Source: Hyphomonas sp.
GTDB taxonomy: Bacteria > Pseudomonadota > Alphaproteobacteria > Caulobacterales > Hyphomonadaceae
Assembly (NCBI RefSeq): GCF_018402285.1
Contig: NZ_JAGYJH010000003.1
Location: 1,054,001 to 1,118,000, forward strand
Length of the DNA: 64,000 nt
Direction of reading: 5' to 3'
In this document: positions 55,043 to 63,270 of the stretch, piece after piece
Layout: each line of letters opens with the position of its first letter
Numbering within the stretch: position 1 is the first letter of the stretch
Program-made: the position numbers and the translations under genes
Notes under the pieces: generated by a model
The model's input: only the letters and a program-made list of their open reading frames with translations
Databases searched by the model: none
What the model was told of the DNA's origin: nothing

Positions 55043-56794
55043 ATGACCCTGCTTGAACGCGTTATCCGCGCGCATCGCTGCCGCTCAACCCACCATTTCA
55101 TCGCATTTGATGCGCTGTCCCTGCTTGAGGGAGAGAAGGCCGATGGCTGGAAATCGCTGATGCTGGTGCATCATGAGCACCTCCTGAAGGGCGCCAAGGC
55201 GCCGGATGACACCTTCAAGGACTTCAAGAACCATGTCCTGCATGTGGGCGAGGGCGAATGGGGGGGCGCGCGCGCCAAGGCGGCCGAATGGTATGCCGTC
55301 GCGGTCGACCTGCTTCGCCGCAAGCGCTGGAGTGAGGCTGCCTGGGCGCTGGGCGTCCTCAGCCATTATTACGCAGACCCGATCCAGCCCTTCCACACCG
55401 GCCAGACCGAGGCCGAAGGCGTCATCCACCGCGCCGTGGAATGGAGCATCGCCAAATCGCGGCCGGAGATAGACGCACGCATTGCCGAGCAGGGGTATCC
55501 GGACGTCAAAATTCCCGCTGGCCTCGGCTTTGTCTCCGACATGGTACGCGAAGGGGCGCAGCGATCGCACGCCTACTATAATGTTTTCATTGATCATTAC
55601 GACATTGACGCAGGCGTTGCCGATCCGCCCGCCGGGCTCGACGAGACGATGCGGTCTGCGATCGTGGAGCTGGTCGCCTATGCCACCGCCGGGTTTGCCG
55701 CGATCATGTCGCGGGCGATCGAGGAGGCGGCCGTCTCCCCGCCCAGGGTGAACCTCACCCTGCAGGGCTATATCGAGACCCTCGACATTCCCCTGCGCTG
55801 GATCACGGCGAAGCTGGAAGACATCGGCGACCGCCGCCAGGTCGAAAAGATGTACAAGGAATTCCGGAAGACCGGAAAGGTTATCCGTACCCTGCCGGAG
55901 GACGACAAGCTGATCCGCGAAATGCACGCTAAGGAAGTGCGCCGGATCTCGATCAAGCAGCTGAATGCCGAGCCGGCAGCGCCGATAGGCACGAAGCGCG
56001 ATGACCTGCCCGAGATCGCCAAAGAGGCTGATCCGGAGCTTCTGGAAGAGGCGTTTGAGGACGAGGAAATCGAGGCGGAGGCAGACGGCCTGGCCGATGA
56101 GACTTCGCTCGACGAGGAAGAGGGGGCTCTGGACGCAGCTGATGAAGCAGAGGCCTCCGAAGAGGATGAAGAGTTCATCGAGGCGGAAGACGAAGATGCC
56201 GATCTTGATGCTGAAGAAGAGGTCGACGCCGAGGCCGATGAGGCCGAGCTGGACGACGAAGACTATGACGATGAGGAAGACGAGACCGAAGCGGACGCCG
56301 AGACCGATGACAGCGATCTTGAGGACGAAGAGGCCCCGCCCGCCATCATCGCGCCGGTCTCAACCCGGCGTCATGCCAATGCGCTCACATTCGAGTCTCC
56401 CGTGGTCGATGCGCCCTCCATTGGGCCGAAGACGGCCGTACATCTCGCCAGGGCAGGCATCGAGACAGTCGGTGACCTGATCATCTGCGATCCGGATGAA
56501 ACGGCCGAGCTGATTGCGGTGCGCCACATTACCGTCGACGCGATTGAGACCTGGCAGATGCAGGCCACCCTGATGATCGAAGTGCCCGGGCTGCGGGTGC
56601 ATGACGTTCAGCTGCTGGTGGGCGCAGGCATATCGTCTCGTGACGATCTGGCCAGCGCCTCGGCCGGTACGATCTTCGAACTGGCGATGGAATTCCTGCA
56701 GACGTCCGAAGGCAGCCGCGTCCTGCGGCCCGGCGAGACGCTGGAGGAGGACGAAGTGGAAGAGTGGATCGAATTGGCGCAGGAAACCGCCTGA
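55043..56794 (+). CDS. Zinc-dependent phospholipase-C-like domain fused to a DUF4332 domain
   Basis: A 583-residue protein with three parts. Residues 1 to about 290 match bacterial zinc phospholipase C: THHFIAFDAL near the start, then His108, Asp112 and His118 in LSHYYADPIQPFHTG and His129/Glu133 in GVIHRAVEW. The intervals H-x3-D-x5-H and H-x3-E equal those of the metal ligands in Bacillus cereus PLC. About residues 320-430 form an acidic Asp/Glu/Ala linker. From about 454 to the end lies a helix-hairpin-helix DUF4332 domain: APSIGPKTAVHLARAGIETV, then ETWQMQATLMIEVPGLRVHD. There is no signal peptide and no N-terminal Trp ligand, so it is likely cytosolic. The combination is unusual and its substrate is unknown. 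Confidence 0.83.
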   Translation: MTLLERVIRAHRCRSTHHFIAFDALSLLEGEKADGWKSLMLVHHEHLLKGAKAPDDTFKDFKNHVLHVGEGEWGGARAKAAEWYAVAVDLLRRKRWSEAAWALGVLSHYYADPIQPFHTGQTEAEGVIHRAVEWSIAKSRPEIDARIAEQGYPDVKIPAGLGFVSDMVREGAQRSHAYYNVFIDHYDIDAGVADPPAGLDETMRSAIVELVAYATAGFAAIMSRAIEEAAVSPPRVNLTLQGYIETLDIPLRWITAKLEDIGDRRQVEKMYKEFRKTGKVIRTLPEDDKLIREMHAKEVRRISIKQLNAEPAAPIGTKRDDLPEIAKEADPELLEEAFEDEEIEAEADGLADETSLDEEEGALDAADEAEASEEDEEFIEAEDEDADLDAEEEVDAEADEAELDDEDYDDEEDETEADAETDDSDLEDEEAPPAIIAPVSTRRHANALTFESPVVDAPSIGPKTAVHLARAGIETVGDLIICDPDETAELIAVRHITVDAIETWQMQATLMIEVPGLRVHDVQLLVGAGISSRDDLASASAGTIFELAMEFLQTSEGSRVLRPGETLEEDEVEEWIELAQETA

Positions 56795-57775
56795 TCAGGT
56801 TCCGCGCGCCTTAAGCCCGCCTGCTTCATAGATCGCATCAATCATCGCCATGTTGGCAACAGCGTCTTGTCCGCCCGTGAGCGGTGAGGCACGCCCGGCG
56901 ATCACATCCATCATGTGGGCGAGCTGGTAGTCATAGGTCGTTTCTCCGTCCACGGTATAGCGTTCAACGCGTTCGCCGCGCTGGATCGAAATCGAGTTGC
57001 CCTTGCTCGGGTGCAGCGGGTTCATGGCCCGCAGGATGCCTTCGCTGCCCCTGAGGGCGATAAAGGCGCGTGTCTTCTGCCCCGGTTTCATGGACGTCCG
57101 GATGCGCCCGGGAATGCTGCCCGGGAAGGCAAGCTCGGCCTCCGTCACCAGATCGATACCGGGCGTTCCTTCCTCGATACGGGCGGAGACAAGGTCTGGT
57201 TCGCACCCGGCAATCGAGCGCAGCCAATGCAGCGGGTAGCAGCCAAGGTCCATGAGGGCGCCGCCGCCAAGGTCGGGCCTGTGGCGAAGCTCATCTGGCG
57301 AATAGGGGATCATCACGGAAAATTCCGCCTTCATGGCGCAGAGTTTTCCGATGGCGCCGCCACCGACCTTTTCGAGGATGTCGAGAAACATCGGATGAAC
57401 GCGGTAGTGGAAGGCTTCCAGCAGGTGTTTGCCTGTGCGCGCTGCCGCGCCGGCCATCGCGCGCGCTTCTGCGGCGTTCATTGCGAAAGGCTTTTCGCAG
57501 AGGACATGCTTGCCTGCCTCAAGGGCGGCAATCGAGAGGTCTGCGTGACGGTTGGGCGCCAGGGCGTTGTAGATGAGGTCGATGCCGGGATGGGTGATGA
57601 GCGCTTCATAGCTATCCACAACTTCCCGAATGCCGTGCCGGGCGGCATAGGCAAGGGCCTTCTCGCCATCCCTGGCGGCGACGGCCACAATCGCGCAGTC
57701 GCTCCGCCGCTTCACCTGCGGGATCAAGGCCTTGGGCGCGATTTTTGCCGCCCCCAGGATGCCGATCTTGATCAT
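56795..57775 (-). CDS. Gfo/Idh/MocA-type oxidoreductase
   Basis: A 326-residue NAD(P)-dependent sugar-type oxidoreductase. MIKIGILGAAKIAPKALIP is the Rossmann start, EAGKHVLCEKPFAMNAAEAR has the conserved EKP lysine, and DLGCYPLHWLRSIAG the second-domain histidine. The substrate is unknown; dihydrodiol or sugar substrates fit the nearest relatives. GGAGGG lies about 8 bases before the ATG. Its stop abuts that of the convergent phospholipase-like gene with no spacer (TGATCA). Confidence 0.88.
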   Translation of the reverse strand: MIKIGILGAAKIAPKALIPQVKRRSDCAIVAVAARDGEKALAYAARHGIREVVDSYEALITHPGIDLIYNALAPNRHADLSIAALEAGKHVLCEKPFAMNAAEARAMAGAAARTGKHLLEAFHYRVHPMFLDILEKVGGGAIGKLCAMKAEFSVMIPYSPDELRHRPDLGGGALMDLGCYPLHWLRSIAGCEPDLVSARIEEGTPGIDLVTEAELAFPGSIPGRIRTSMKPGQKTRAFIALRGSEGILRAMNPLHPSKGNSISIQRGERVERYTVDGETTYDYQLAHMMDVIAGRASPLTGGQDAVANMAMIDAIYEAGGLKARGT

Positions 57776-57961
57776 GCTTGGCCCTCCATTGCGGGCAACA
57801 GGTAAACAAACGGGCGACTTTTGTTTACCCCTGCCTGACATCGCTTAATCTCTTTCTTGATGGTTGGCCCAAAAAGATTCACCTGATTCAGAAATCAGAA
57901 ACCACGCTCGCGTTTAGTGGGGCTTCCACGAGGCCGTTGGACCCTAGGAGTGCCTTTGCCA

Positions 57962-58387
57962 ATGATGATTGATCTGATAGCGCACATCGCTAAAGCCAAC
58001 GGCCTCGCGGAACCCCTTGCAAAACAGGCGCTTGGCATTCTGCTCAATGGCGCAGACCGCCAGGGCGCGCCGCTGGCCGCTGCCATATTCCGCACGGTTC
58101 CCGGCACACGGGCGCTCGCCGCACGGGCAGGTTCGGATATCGGCGCCCCGACCGGTGACATCGCCCGTCTCATCGAACTGACCCCCGGTGGCCGCCGCCG
58201 CGTTGTCGAGCACATGTTCGGCGCCTTGCGCAACGCCGGCATTGACCATGAAACCACAGGCCGCATCCTGCCTTCGATTGGTGCCTGGATGCAGGATACC
58301 TATGGCATCGAAGGGCTTGGCCTGCTCGGCGCCCTGATCGCTCATGACAGCGAAGCGGGCGCTGCTGCCGCCGCGCGCGCTGCCTGA
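57962..58387 (+). CDS. Small helical protein of unknown function
   Basis: A 141-residue, all-alpha protein, alanine- and leucine-rich: MIDLIAHIAKANGLAEPLAK, then LGILLNGADRQGAPLAAAIF, and RRRVVEHMFGALRNAGIDHE. The regular spacing of Leu/Ala suggests a helical bundle without membrane segments. I do not recognise the family with confidence; a weak resemblance to DUF2780-type proteins is noted. A TTG at 57956 with AGGAG 5 bases away is an alternative start. Confidence 0.55.
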   Translation: MMIDLIAHIAKANGLAEPLAKQALGILLNGADRQGAPLAAAIFRTVPGTRALAARAGSDIGAPTGDIARLIELTPGGRRRVVEHMFGALRNAGIDHETTGRILPSIGAWMQDTYGIEGLGLLGALIAHDSEAGAAAAARAA

Positions 58388-58472
58388 GACAGCCATTCTG
58401 ACGCGAGGGCCTGTCTTTTCATTTCCGGCCAAGCCCGCTAGAGCCCCTCGTCTGAACTGACGAGGGCCTGCC

Positions 58473-58754
58473 ATGACCATAACCGAAAACCTGCGCGCGG
58501 ATGAAGCGATTGCCGTGCGGCTGATGCAGGCGATCCGGGCTGATGCCGAAGTCCAGTGTGCGCCCGGTATACTCGATCTGGTGTCGGTGACGCTTGACCT
58601 CTCGGCGACTGCCGAAACGCCCGAGGCGCTGACCTACACTCCGCGTGTGGACCGCAGGACCCGCACCATCCTGTTCACCAGCGGATCGGCCAGGGGCAAA
58701 TCCGGCGCTGTGATGACGGCAACCGTAGTCTACCGGATCCGCCCCGCTGAGTGA
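58473..58754 (+). CDS. Small hypothetical protein
   Basis: A 93-residue protein, MTITENLRADEAIAVRLMQA to RIRPAE. It has alternating beta-strand-like segments (LVSVTLDLSATAETPEALTY, TRTILFTSGSARGKSGAVM) that might form a hotdog-like or thioesterase-like fold, but I cannot assign it. It lies between the helical-protein gene and the RND pump. Codon use fits its neighbours. Confidence 0.5.
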   Translation: MTITENLRADEAIAVRLMQAIRADAEVQCAPGILDLVSVTLDLSATAETPEALTYTPRVDRRTRTILFTSGSARGKSGAVMTATVVYRIRPAE

Positions 58755-58762
58755 TCGGGCGC

Positions 58763-61700
58763 CTATTCGGCGGCCGGAAGAACTTCCCTGGCCGGCTTTC
58801 CGTCCTCATTGGCTGCAACGCTGCCCGAAGGCGGCGGCGTGCGATCCCCGCCCTTGCGGGCGCGGAGCCAGCCGATGAGCTGGAGCATGTAAGGCTTCAG
58901 CCAGTCGGCAACTTTCCGCGCGCGGCGCTTCATCCGGTAAGGCACCAGCAGCCAGGTCGGTGTCACGAGCAGGATCATGAGCGTGGAAAAGGCGAGGCCG
59001 AAGACAACCGCCGTGGCCAGCTGGACCCACCATTCGGACGTTGATCCGCCAAAATTGATCGCGCCTTGGGAGAAGACCACCGTCGCCTGAAGCACCATCG
59101 GCAACAGCCCGCATACGGTTGTTCCCGTGGTGAGGAGGATCGGGCGGATACGCTGGGCCGCTGTCGCCAGGGCGGCATCTTCCGGGGCGCGCCCATCAGA
59201 CAAGAGGCGGTTATATGTGTCGATGAGAACAATATTGTTGTTCACGACGATGCCCGCGAGCGCAACGATACCCGTGCCGATCATCAAGATGCTGACATAG
59301 GGCAGGACAAGGTTGATGCCGACAAGAACGCCTGCCGTGGAGATGATCACGGCCGTCAGCGTCAGGATGACCTGCCAGAAATTGTTGTATTGCCACAGCA
59401 GAATCACCGCCATCATGAAGAGGGCCGCGGCGGCTGCCCCGCCGAAGAAGGCGGCTGCCTCGGCGGTGTCTTCGTCCGCGCCTTCAAAGCGCACTTCCAC
59501 GCCGGCGGGCATATCCTGCCGGGCAATCCACTCCTTGAGTTCGGCCACGATAGCCGCGCCGGCGCCTTGTTCCATAGCGTTGGCACGTACCGAGACCACG
59601 CGTTTGCCGTCGCGACGCTCAATCGTGCTGACACGCGGGGCAGGTTCCCGGTTCACAAAGAGGGACAGGGGTACATTGCCTTGCGGCGTTGTGATCCGAA
59701 GGCTGTCAATGGCGGAAGCCGAGCGGTCATCTTCCGGGAAGCGAACGCGGATATCCAGTTCGTCATTGGAATCGTCGGGCCGGTAGCGGCCGACGAGGAT
59801 ACCGTTGGTGACCAGCTGCACGGCGGCGCCGACCTGGGCAACATCCACGCCGAACTTTCCGGCTTCCGCGCGGTCTACCGTCAGCTGATATTCAACGCCG
59901 GGCAAGGGCCGGGAATCGTCGATCTCGCGCACGTCGTTGCGCGCCTCCAGCCAGCCACGGATCAAGTCGGCTGCCTGATAAAGTTCACCATTGTCGAAGC
60001 CGAGCAGGGCAACCTGGATGTCCTTGCCGCCGGGCGGGCCTTGCTCGCGCGCGCTGATCTGGAAGCGAAGGGCAGGCACATTGGAGAGGCGTTCACGGAC
60101 GACTTCGAGCGTCTCGCGGCCATTATAGGGGCCATCGGCAGTTGTCTTGAGATCCATCAGGATCTGGCCGATCGTGTCGGCGGGCATGCCGCCAGAAGCA
60201 TCCATGTTGACGCCGCCGTTTGAGGTGCCCGAACGGGTCGAAAGGGCTGTGATACCGTCAAGGCCGGCGATTGCCGCTTCCGCGCGCTTGACCAGTGCCG
60301 ATTGCTCCGCCGCCGACAGGGCGCCTTGCGCCTGAACGAAGACATAGGCCTGTTCCGGTTCGATATCGAGGAAGAGTTCAGACTTGTGCTGCTCGGATCC
60401 AAACCAGGTGAAGATCAGGAAAACGGCGCCAAACGCGATCCCTGTGGTGATCAGCGGGCGTTTGATGGTCTGGCTGACGATGCCGACATAAGTGCCAAGC
60501 CATCCTTTGGCCTTGCGCGGGTCTGAGTCTGCCGCCAGGGTAGCGAGGTCTTCATCTGTGCCGCCCGGACGGGCACCGAACACCGAACCCAGAACGGGAA
60601 GGAAGATCAGGGCGGAGATGAGCGATGCCGTCAGAACAAAGATCAATGTGATCGGCAGGTAGGCCATGAACTTGCCGGGCATCGAGTTCCAGAAGAGGAA
60701 CGGCACGAATGCAGCAAGAGTGGTGAGCGCAGAGCTGACAACCGGCCAGAACATGCGCTTGCCGGCCATGGCGTAGGCTTCCTTGCGCGGCCGGCCTTCG
60801 GCCATCTTCCGATCGGCATATTCGGTAACGATGATGCCGCCATCAACGAGAATACCGACGGCAATGACGAGGCCGAACATCACCATCATGTTGATGGTGT
60901 ATCCAAAGGCGCCGAGGAAAAGGAATGCCATCACGAAGGTGGCGGGAATGGAAATGCCGACAAGCGCGGCAGACCGCACACCGAGCGCGGCCACAACGAT
61001 GATCATCACCAGCACGATGGCCGTCATGATCGAGCTCTGAAGCTGGCCGAGCTGCGTGCCGATCATTTCGGACGTGTCAGAAGTGACCACGGCTTCAATC
61101 GTCGGCGGCCAGGATTCCTGCTCGATGGCGATGGCTTCGCGCACGAAATTGGCGGTATCGAGAATGTTGGCGCCGCTGCGCTTGACCACTTCGATCAGCA
61201 GGGCGTTTTCGCCATTGAAGGTCGCAAAGCTTGTCGGGTCCTTGAACGTTCGGCGCACTTCGGCCACGTCGCCCAATGTGATCACGGCGTTCTCGGTGCG
61301 CTTGACCGGCAGTGCGAGCGCGTCGGCGCCGGTGCGGATGATGCCGGGCACCTTGACCGCGAAGCTGCCCTGGCCCGTCTCGATGGAGCCGGCGGCGACC
61401 AGCCGGTTATTGGCCGAAACCACCGACATGATTTCCTGATAGGAGATGTTGTAGGTTTCCAGCTTCACCGGATCGACGACGATCTCGAGTAGCTCTTCCC
61501 GTTTGCCGAGCACGCGCGCCTCAAGGATGGTGCCGTTGCTTTCCAGCCGGTCTTTCAGGTTTTCGGCGATGCGGGCCAGGCCGCGCTCGGGCGCGTCACC
61601 ATAAAGGTTGACGACCAGAACCGGGAACTGCGCGGCGTTGAATTCGGTAACAATCGGCTCGCGCGCGTCTTCGGGGAAATAGCGCTTGGCCATGTCCACC

Positions 61701-62035
61701 TTGTCTTTGACGTCCAGAACGGCCTGATTGATATCGGCGTCGATCTCGAATTCGAGCACCAGCTGGGCGGCGCCTTCGGTGCCGTAGGAGTTGAAGGTCT
61801 TGAGGCCCTCGAGCGACTGGATTTCCTGTTCGATGGGTCGGACAAGCAGGCGTTCGGCGTCTTCCGGCGTCACGCCGGCCAGGGGAACCGTGATCGCCAC
61901 GAAGGGGATCGGAATGTCCGGGTCCGCTTCCTTGGGCATGTTTATATACGTGATCGTTCCGGCAATCAGCACACAGACCAGGATGGTAAGGATCATCCTG
62001 GCCCGGCCGATGGCCCAATCAATGACGCCGGTCAT
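58763..62035 (-). CDS. RND efflux transporter, inner-membrane subunit
   Basis: A 1090-residue resistance-nodulation-division pump with the full twelve-helix architecture. The N-terminus MTGVIDWAIGRARMILTILV, the periplasmic loop, GVRSAALVGISIPATFVMAF, FGLVIAVGILVDGGIIVTEY and, in the second half, ALAGIVVNNNIVLIDTYNRL are standard RND helices with the conserved acids and Asn. Likely substrates are hydrophobic drugs or heavy-metal-independent toxins; the metal-exporter signature is not seen. It overlaps the adaptor gene by one base (TGATG). Confidence 0.94.
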   Translation of the reverse strand: MTGVIDWAIGRARMILTILVCVLIAGTITYINMPKEADPDIPIPFVAITVPLAGVTPEDAERLLVRPIEQEIQSLEGLKTFNSYGTEGAAQLVLEFEIDADINQAVLDVKDKVDMAKRYFPEDAREPIVTEFNAAQFPVLVVNLYGDAPERGLARIAENLKDRLESNGTILEARVLGKREELLEIVVDPVKLETYNISYQEIMSVVSANNRLVAAGSIETGQGSFAVKVPGIIRTGADALALPVKRTENAVITLGDVAEVRRTFKDPTSFATFNGENALLIEVVKRSGANILDTANFVREAIAIEQESWPPTIEAVVTSDTSEMIGTQLGQLQSSIMTAIVLVMIIVVAALGVRSAALVGISIPATFVMAFLFLGAFGYTINMMVMFGLVIAVGILVDGGIIVTEYADRKMAEGRPRKEAYAMAGKRMFWPVVSSALTTLAAFVPFLFWNSMPGKFMAYLPITLIFVLTASLISALIFLPVLGSVFGARPGGTDEDLATLAADSDPRKAKGWLGTYVGIVSQTIKRPLITTGIAFGAVFLIFTWFGSEQHKSELFLDIEPEQAYVFVQAQGALSAAEQSALVKRAEAAIAGLDGITALSTRSGTSNGGVNMDASGGMPADTIGQILMDLKTTADGPYNGRETLEVVRERLSNVPALRFQISAREQGPPGGKDIQVALLGFDNGELYQAADLIRGWLEARNDVREIDDSRPLPGVEYQLTVDRAEAGKFGVDVAQVGAAVQLVTNGILVGRYRPDDSNDELDIRVRFPEDDRSASAIDSLRITTPQGNVPLSLFVNREPAPRVSTIERRDGKRVVSVRANAMEQGAGAAIVAELKEWIARQDMPAGVEVRFEGADEDTAEAAAFFGGAAAAALFMMAVILLWQYNNFWQVILTLTAVIISTAGVLVGINLVLPYVSILMIGTGIVALAGIVVNNNIVLIDTYNRLLSDGRAPEDAALATAAQRIRPILLTTGTTVCGLLPMVLQATVVFSQGAINFGGSTSEWWVQLATAVVFGLAFSTLMILLVTPTWLLVPYRMKRRARKVADWLKPYMLQLIGWLRARKGGDRTPPPSGSVAANEDGKPAREVLPAAE

Positions 62036-63108
62036 CAGCGGGCTCCCTCGGCCGGAACCGGCTGGATCTTCACGCCGTCATTCAGATAGTCCTGGCCCAT
62101 CGAGATCAGCAGGATGCGTTCAGGAAGACCCGTCACCCAGGCGCCTTGAGGCGTTTCGTCGATCACGTTCACCTGCGCGAAGGTGACTGTGTCGTCCTCA
62201 AGCACATGGCGCACGCCGAGTTGTCCGCCGTCGGAAAGGGTCAGCAGGGAGGGTTTGATAAGGGTTGCCTGAACCTCTCCGGCAGGAATGGTCAGGGAGG
62301 CGGTTACGCCCGCCGCAACAATCTCATCGCCGGTTTCGAGTTCTGCTTCCATCGGAAAGGTCCGGGTCTGTTCATTGGCCGTGCGCGCGACAAAGCGCAG
62401 CTTGGCGGGGAATTTGCGCCCGTCTGCGAGCAAGGCTTCGCCGGTCATCCCCGTCTTGATGAGACCGGCCTGGGCTTCAGTCACTTCGGCGGCAACGATC
62501 ACTGGCGTCATGTCCACCAGAAGGCCGCAGGCGCCGCCGGGGGAAAGGTAATCACCCGCCTCGGCCAGCCTGCGCTCGAATACGCCGTCAAACGGCGCCC
62601 GGATCTGCGTGCGTCCCAGCTCCACCTTTGCCGCGGTCACGGCGGCTTCGGCGGCGTCGAGGCTTGCCTTGGCCGATGCTTCGCGATTGGCAGGGGTCAG
62701 GCCCTTCTCGGCCAGAGTGACTGCAGCTTCAAAGTCGATCCGTGCCGCGTCCCGGGCGGCTTCGGCTTCCTGGACGCGTGCGCTGCGCGATTCAACGTCC
62801 AGCCCGCAAAGCAGCGTCCCGGCCTTCACGAATGTCCCTTCGCGGACCGGCGTGGAAACAACCGTGCCCGACGTGCCGGATTTGAGGGTCACGGACTTAT
62901 CCGGTGCAGTCTGGCCTTTTGCAGAAATGTGGACCATGTGCAGCTGGCTTGTCGCTTCCACGACCAGCGCCTGGGGCGTATCGGGCCGTGCGGACGCCTC
63001 TGCAACGGACTGCTCCGTGCTGATGCTGCCGCGCATGGCGCTGCGGACACCGAAATAGGCGACGATGATCGCCAGAATGATTGCTGCGATCAGTACGGAA
63101 CGGTTCAC
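62035..63108 (-). CDS. RND efflux periplasmic adaptor (MFP) subunit
   Basis: A protein of about 357 residues joining the pump to an outer-membrane channel, with one N-terminal membrane anchor and lipoyl/barrel-hairpin domains (LKSGTSGTVVSTPVREGTFV, LGRTQIRAPFDGVFERRLAE). Two starts are possible. The GTG at 63108 gives a protein beginning VNRSVLIAAIILAIIVAYFG with AGGAA about 10 bases upstream. The ATG at 63150 lies inside a 22-base dyad and would be less natural. No outer-membrane factor gene is adjacent. Confidence 0.9.
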   Translation of the reverse strand: MNRSVLIAAIILAIIVAYFGVRSAMRGSISTEQSVAEASARPDTPQALVVEATSQLHMVHISAKGQTAPDKSVTLKSGTSGTVVSTPVREGTFVKAGTLLCGLDVESRSARVQEAEAARDAARIDFEAAVTLAEKGLTPANREASAKASLDAAEAAVTAAKVELGRTQIRAPFDGVFERRLAEAGDYLSPGGACGLLVDMTPVIVAAEVTEAQAGLIKTGMTGEALLADGRKFPAKLRFVARTANEQTRTFPMEAELETGDEIVAAGVTASLTIPAGEVQATLIKPSLLTLSDGGQLGVRHVLEDDTVTFAQVNVIDETPQGAWVTGLPERILLISMGQDYLNDGVKIQPVPAEGAR

Positions 63109-63148
63109 GTGTGAGGTCTTTCCTGGGAGGAAGGCGGTAAAATAGGTC

Positions 63149-63170
63149 ATCCTGACGCAAGAGTCAGGAT
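63149..63170. promoter_or_regulatory. Palindrome at the RND adaptor start, candidate operator
   Basis: ATCCTGAC (63149-63156) and GTCAGGAT (63163-63170) are perfect inverted repeats separated by six bases. This is a typical size and form for a TetR or MarR-type repressor site in an efflux promoter. No regulator gene is next to it, so this is an inference. Confidence 0.55.
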
Positions 63171-63270
63171 CGGTGCTGAAAGATTTCTAGCACGCGACCT
63201 CTTTCCACCCTGCAAAGGACCGGAACACTTTGGTTAATTGCTTGTTCTGCTTGATTAATTCTTACGAATA

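Noticed and set aside
55998..56340. Acidic GAG/GAC-rich tract as a tandem DNA repeat
   Set aside because: The bases are not periodic; the pattern comes from Asp/Glu codons in a disordered linker.
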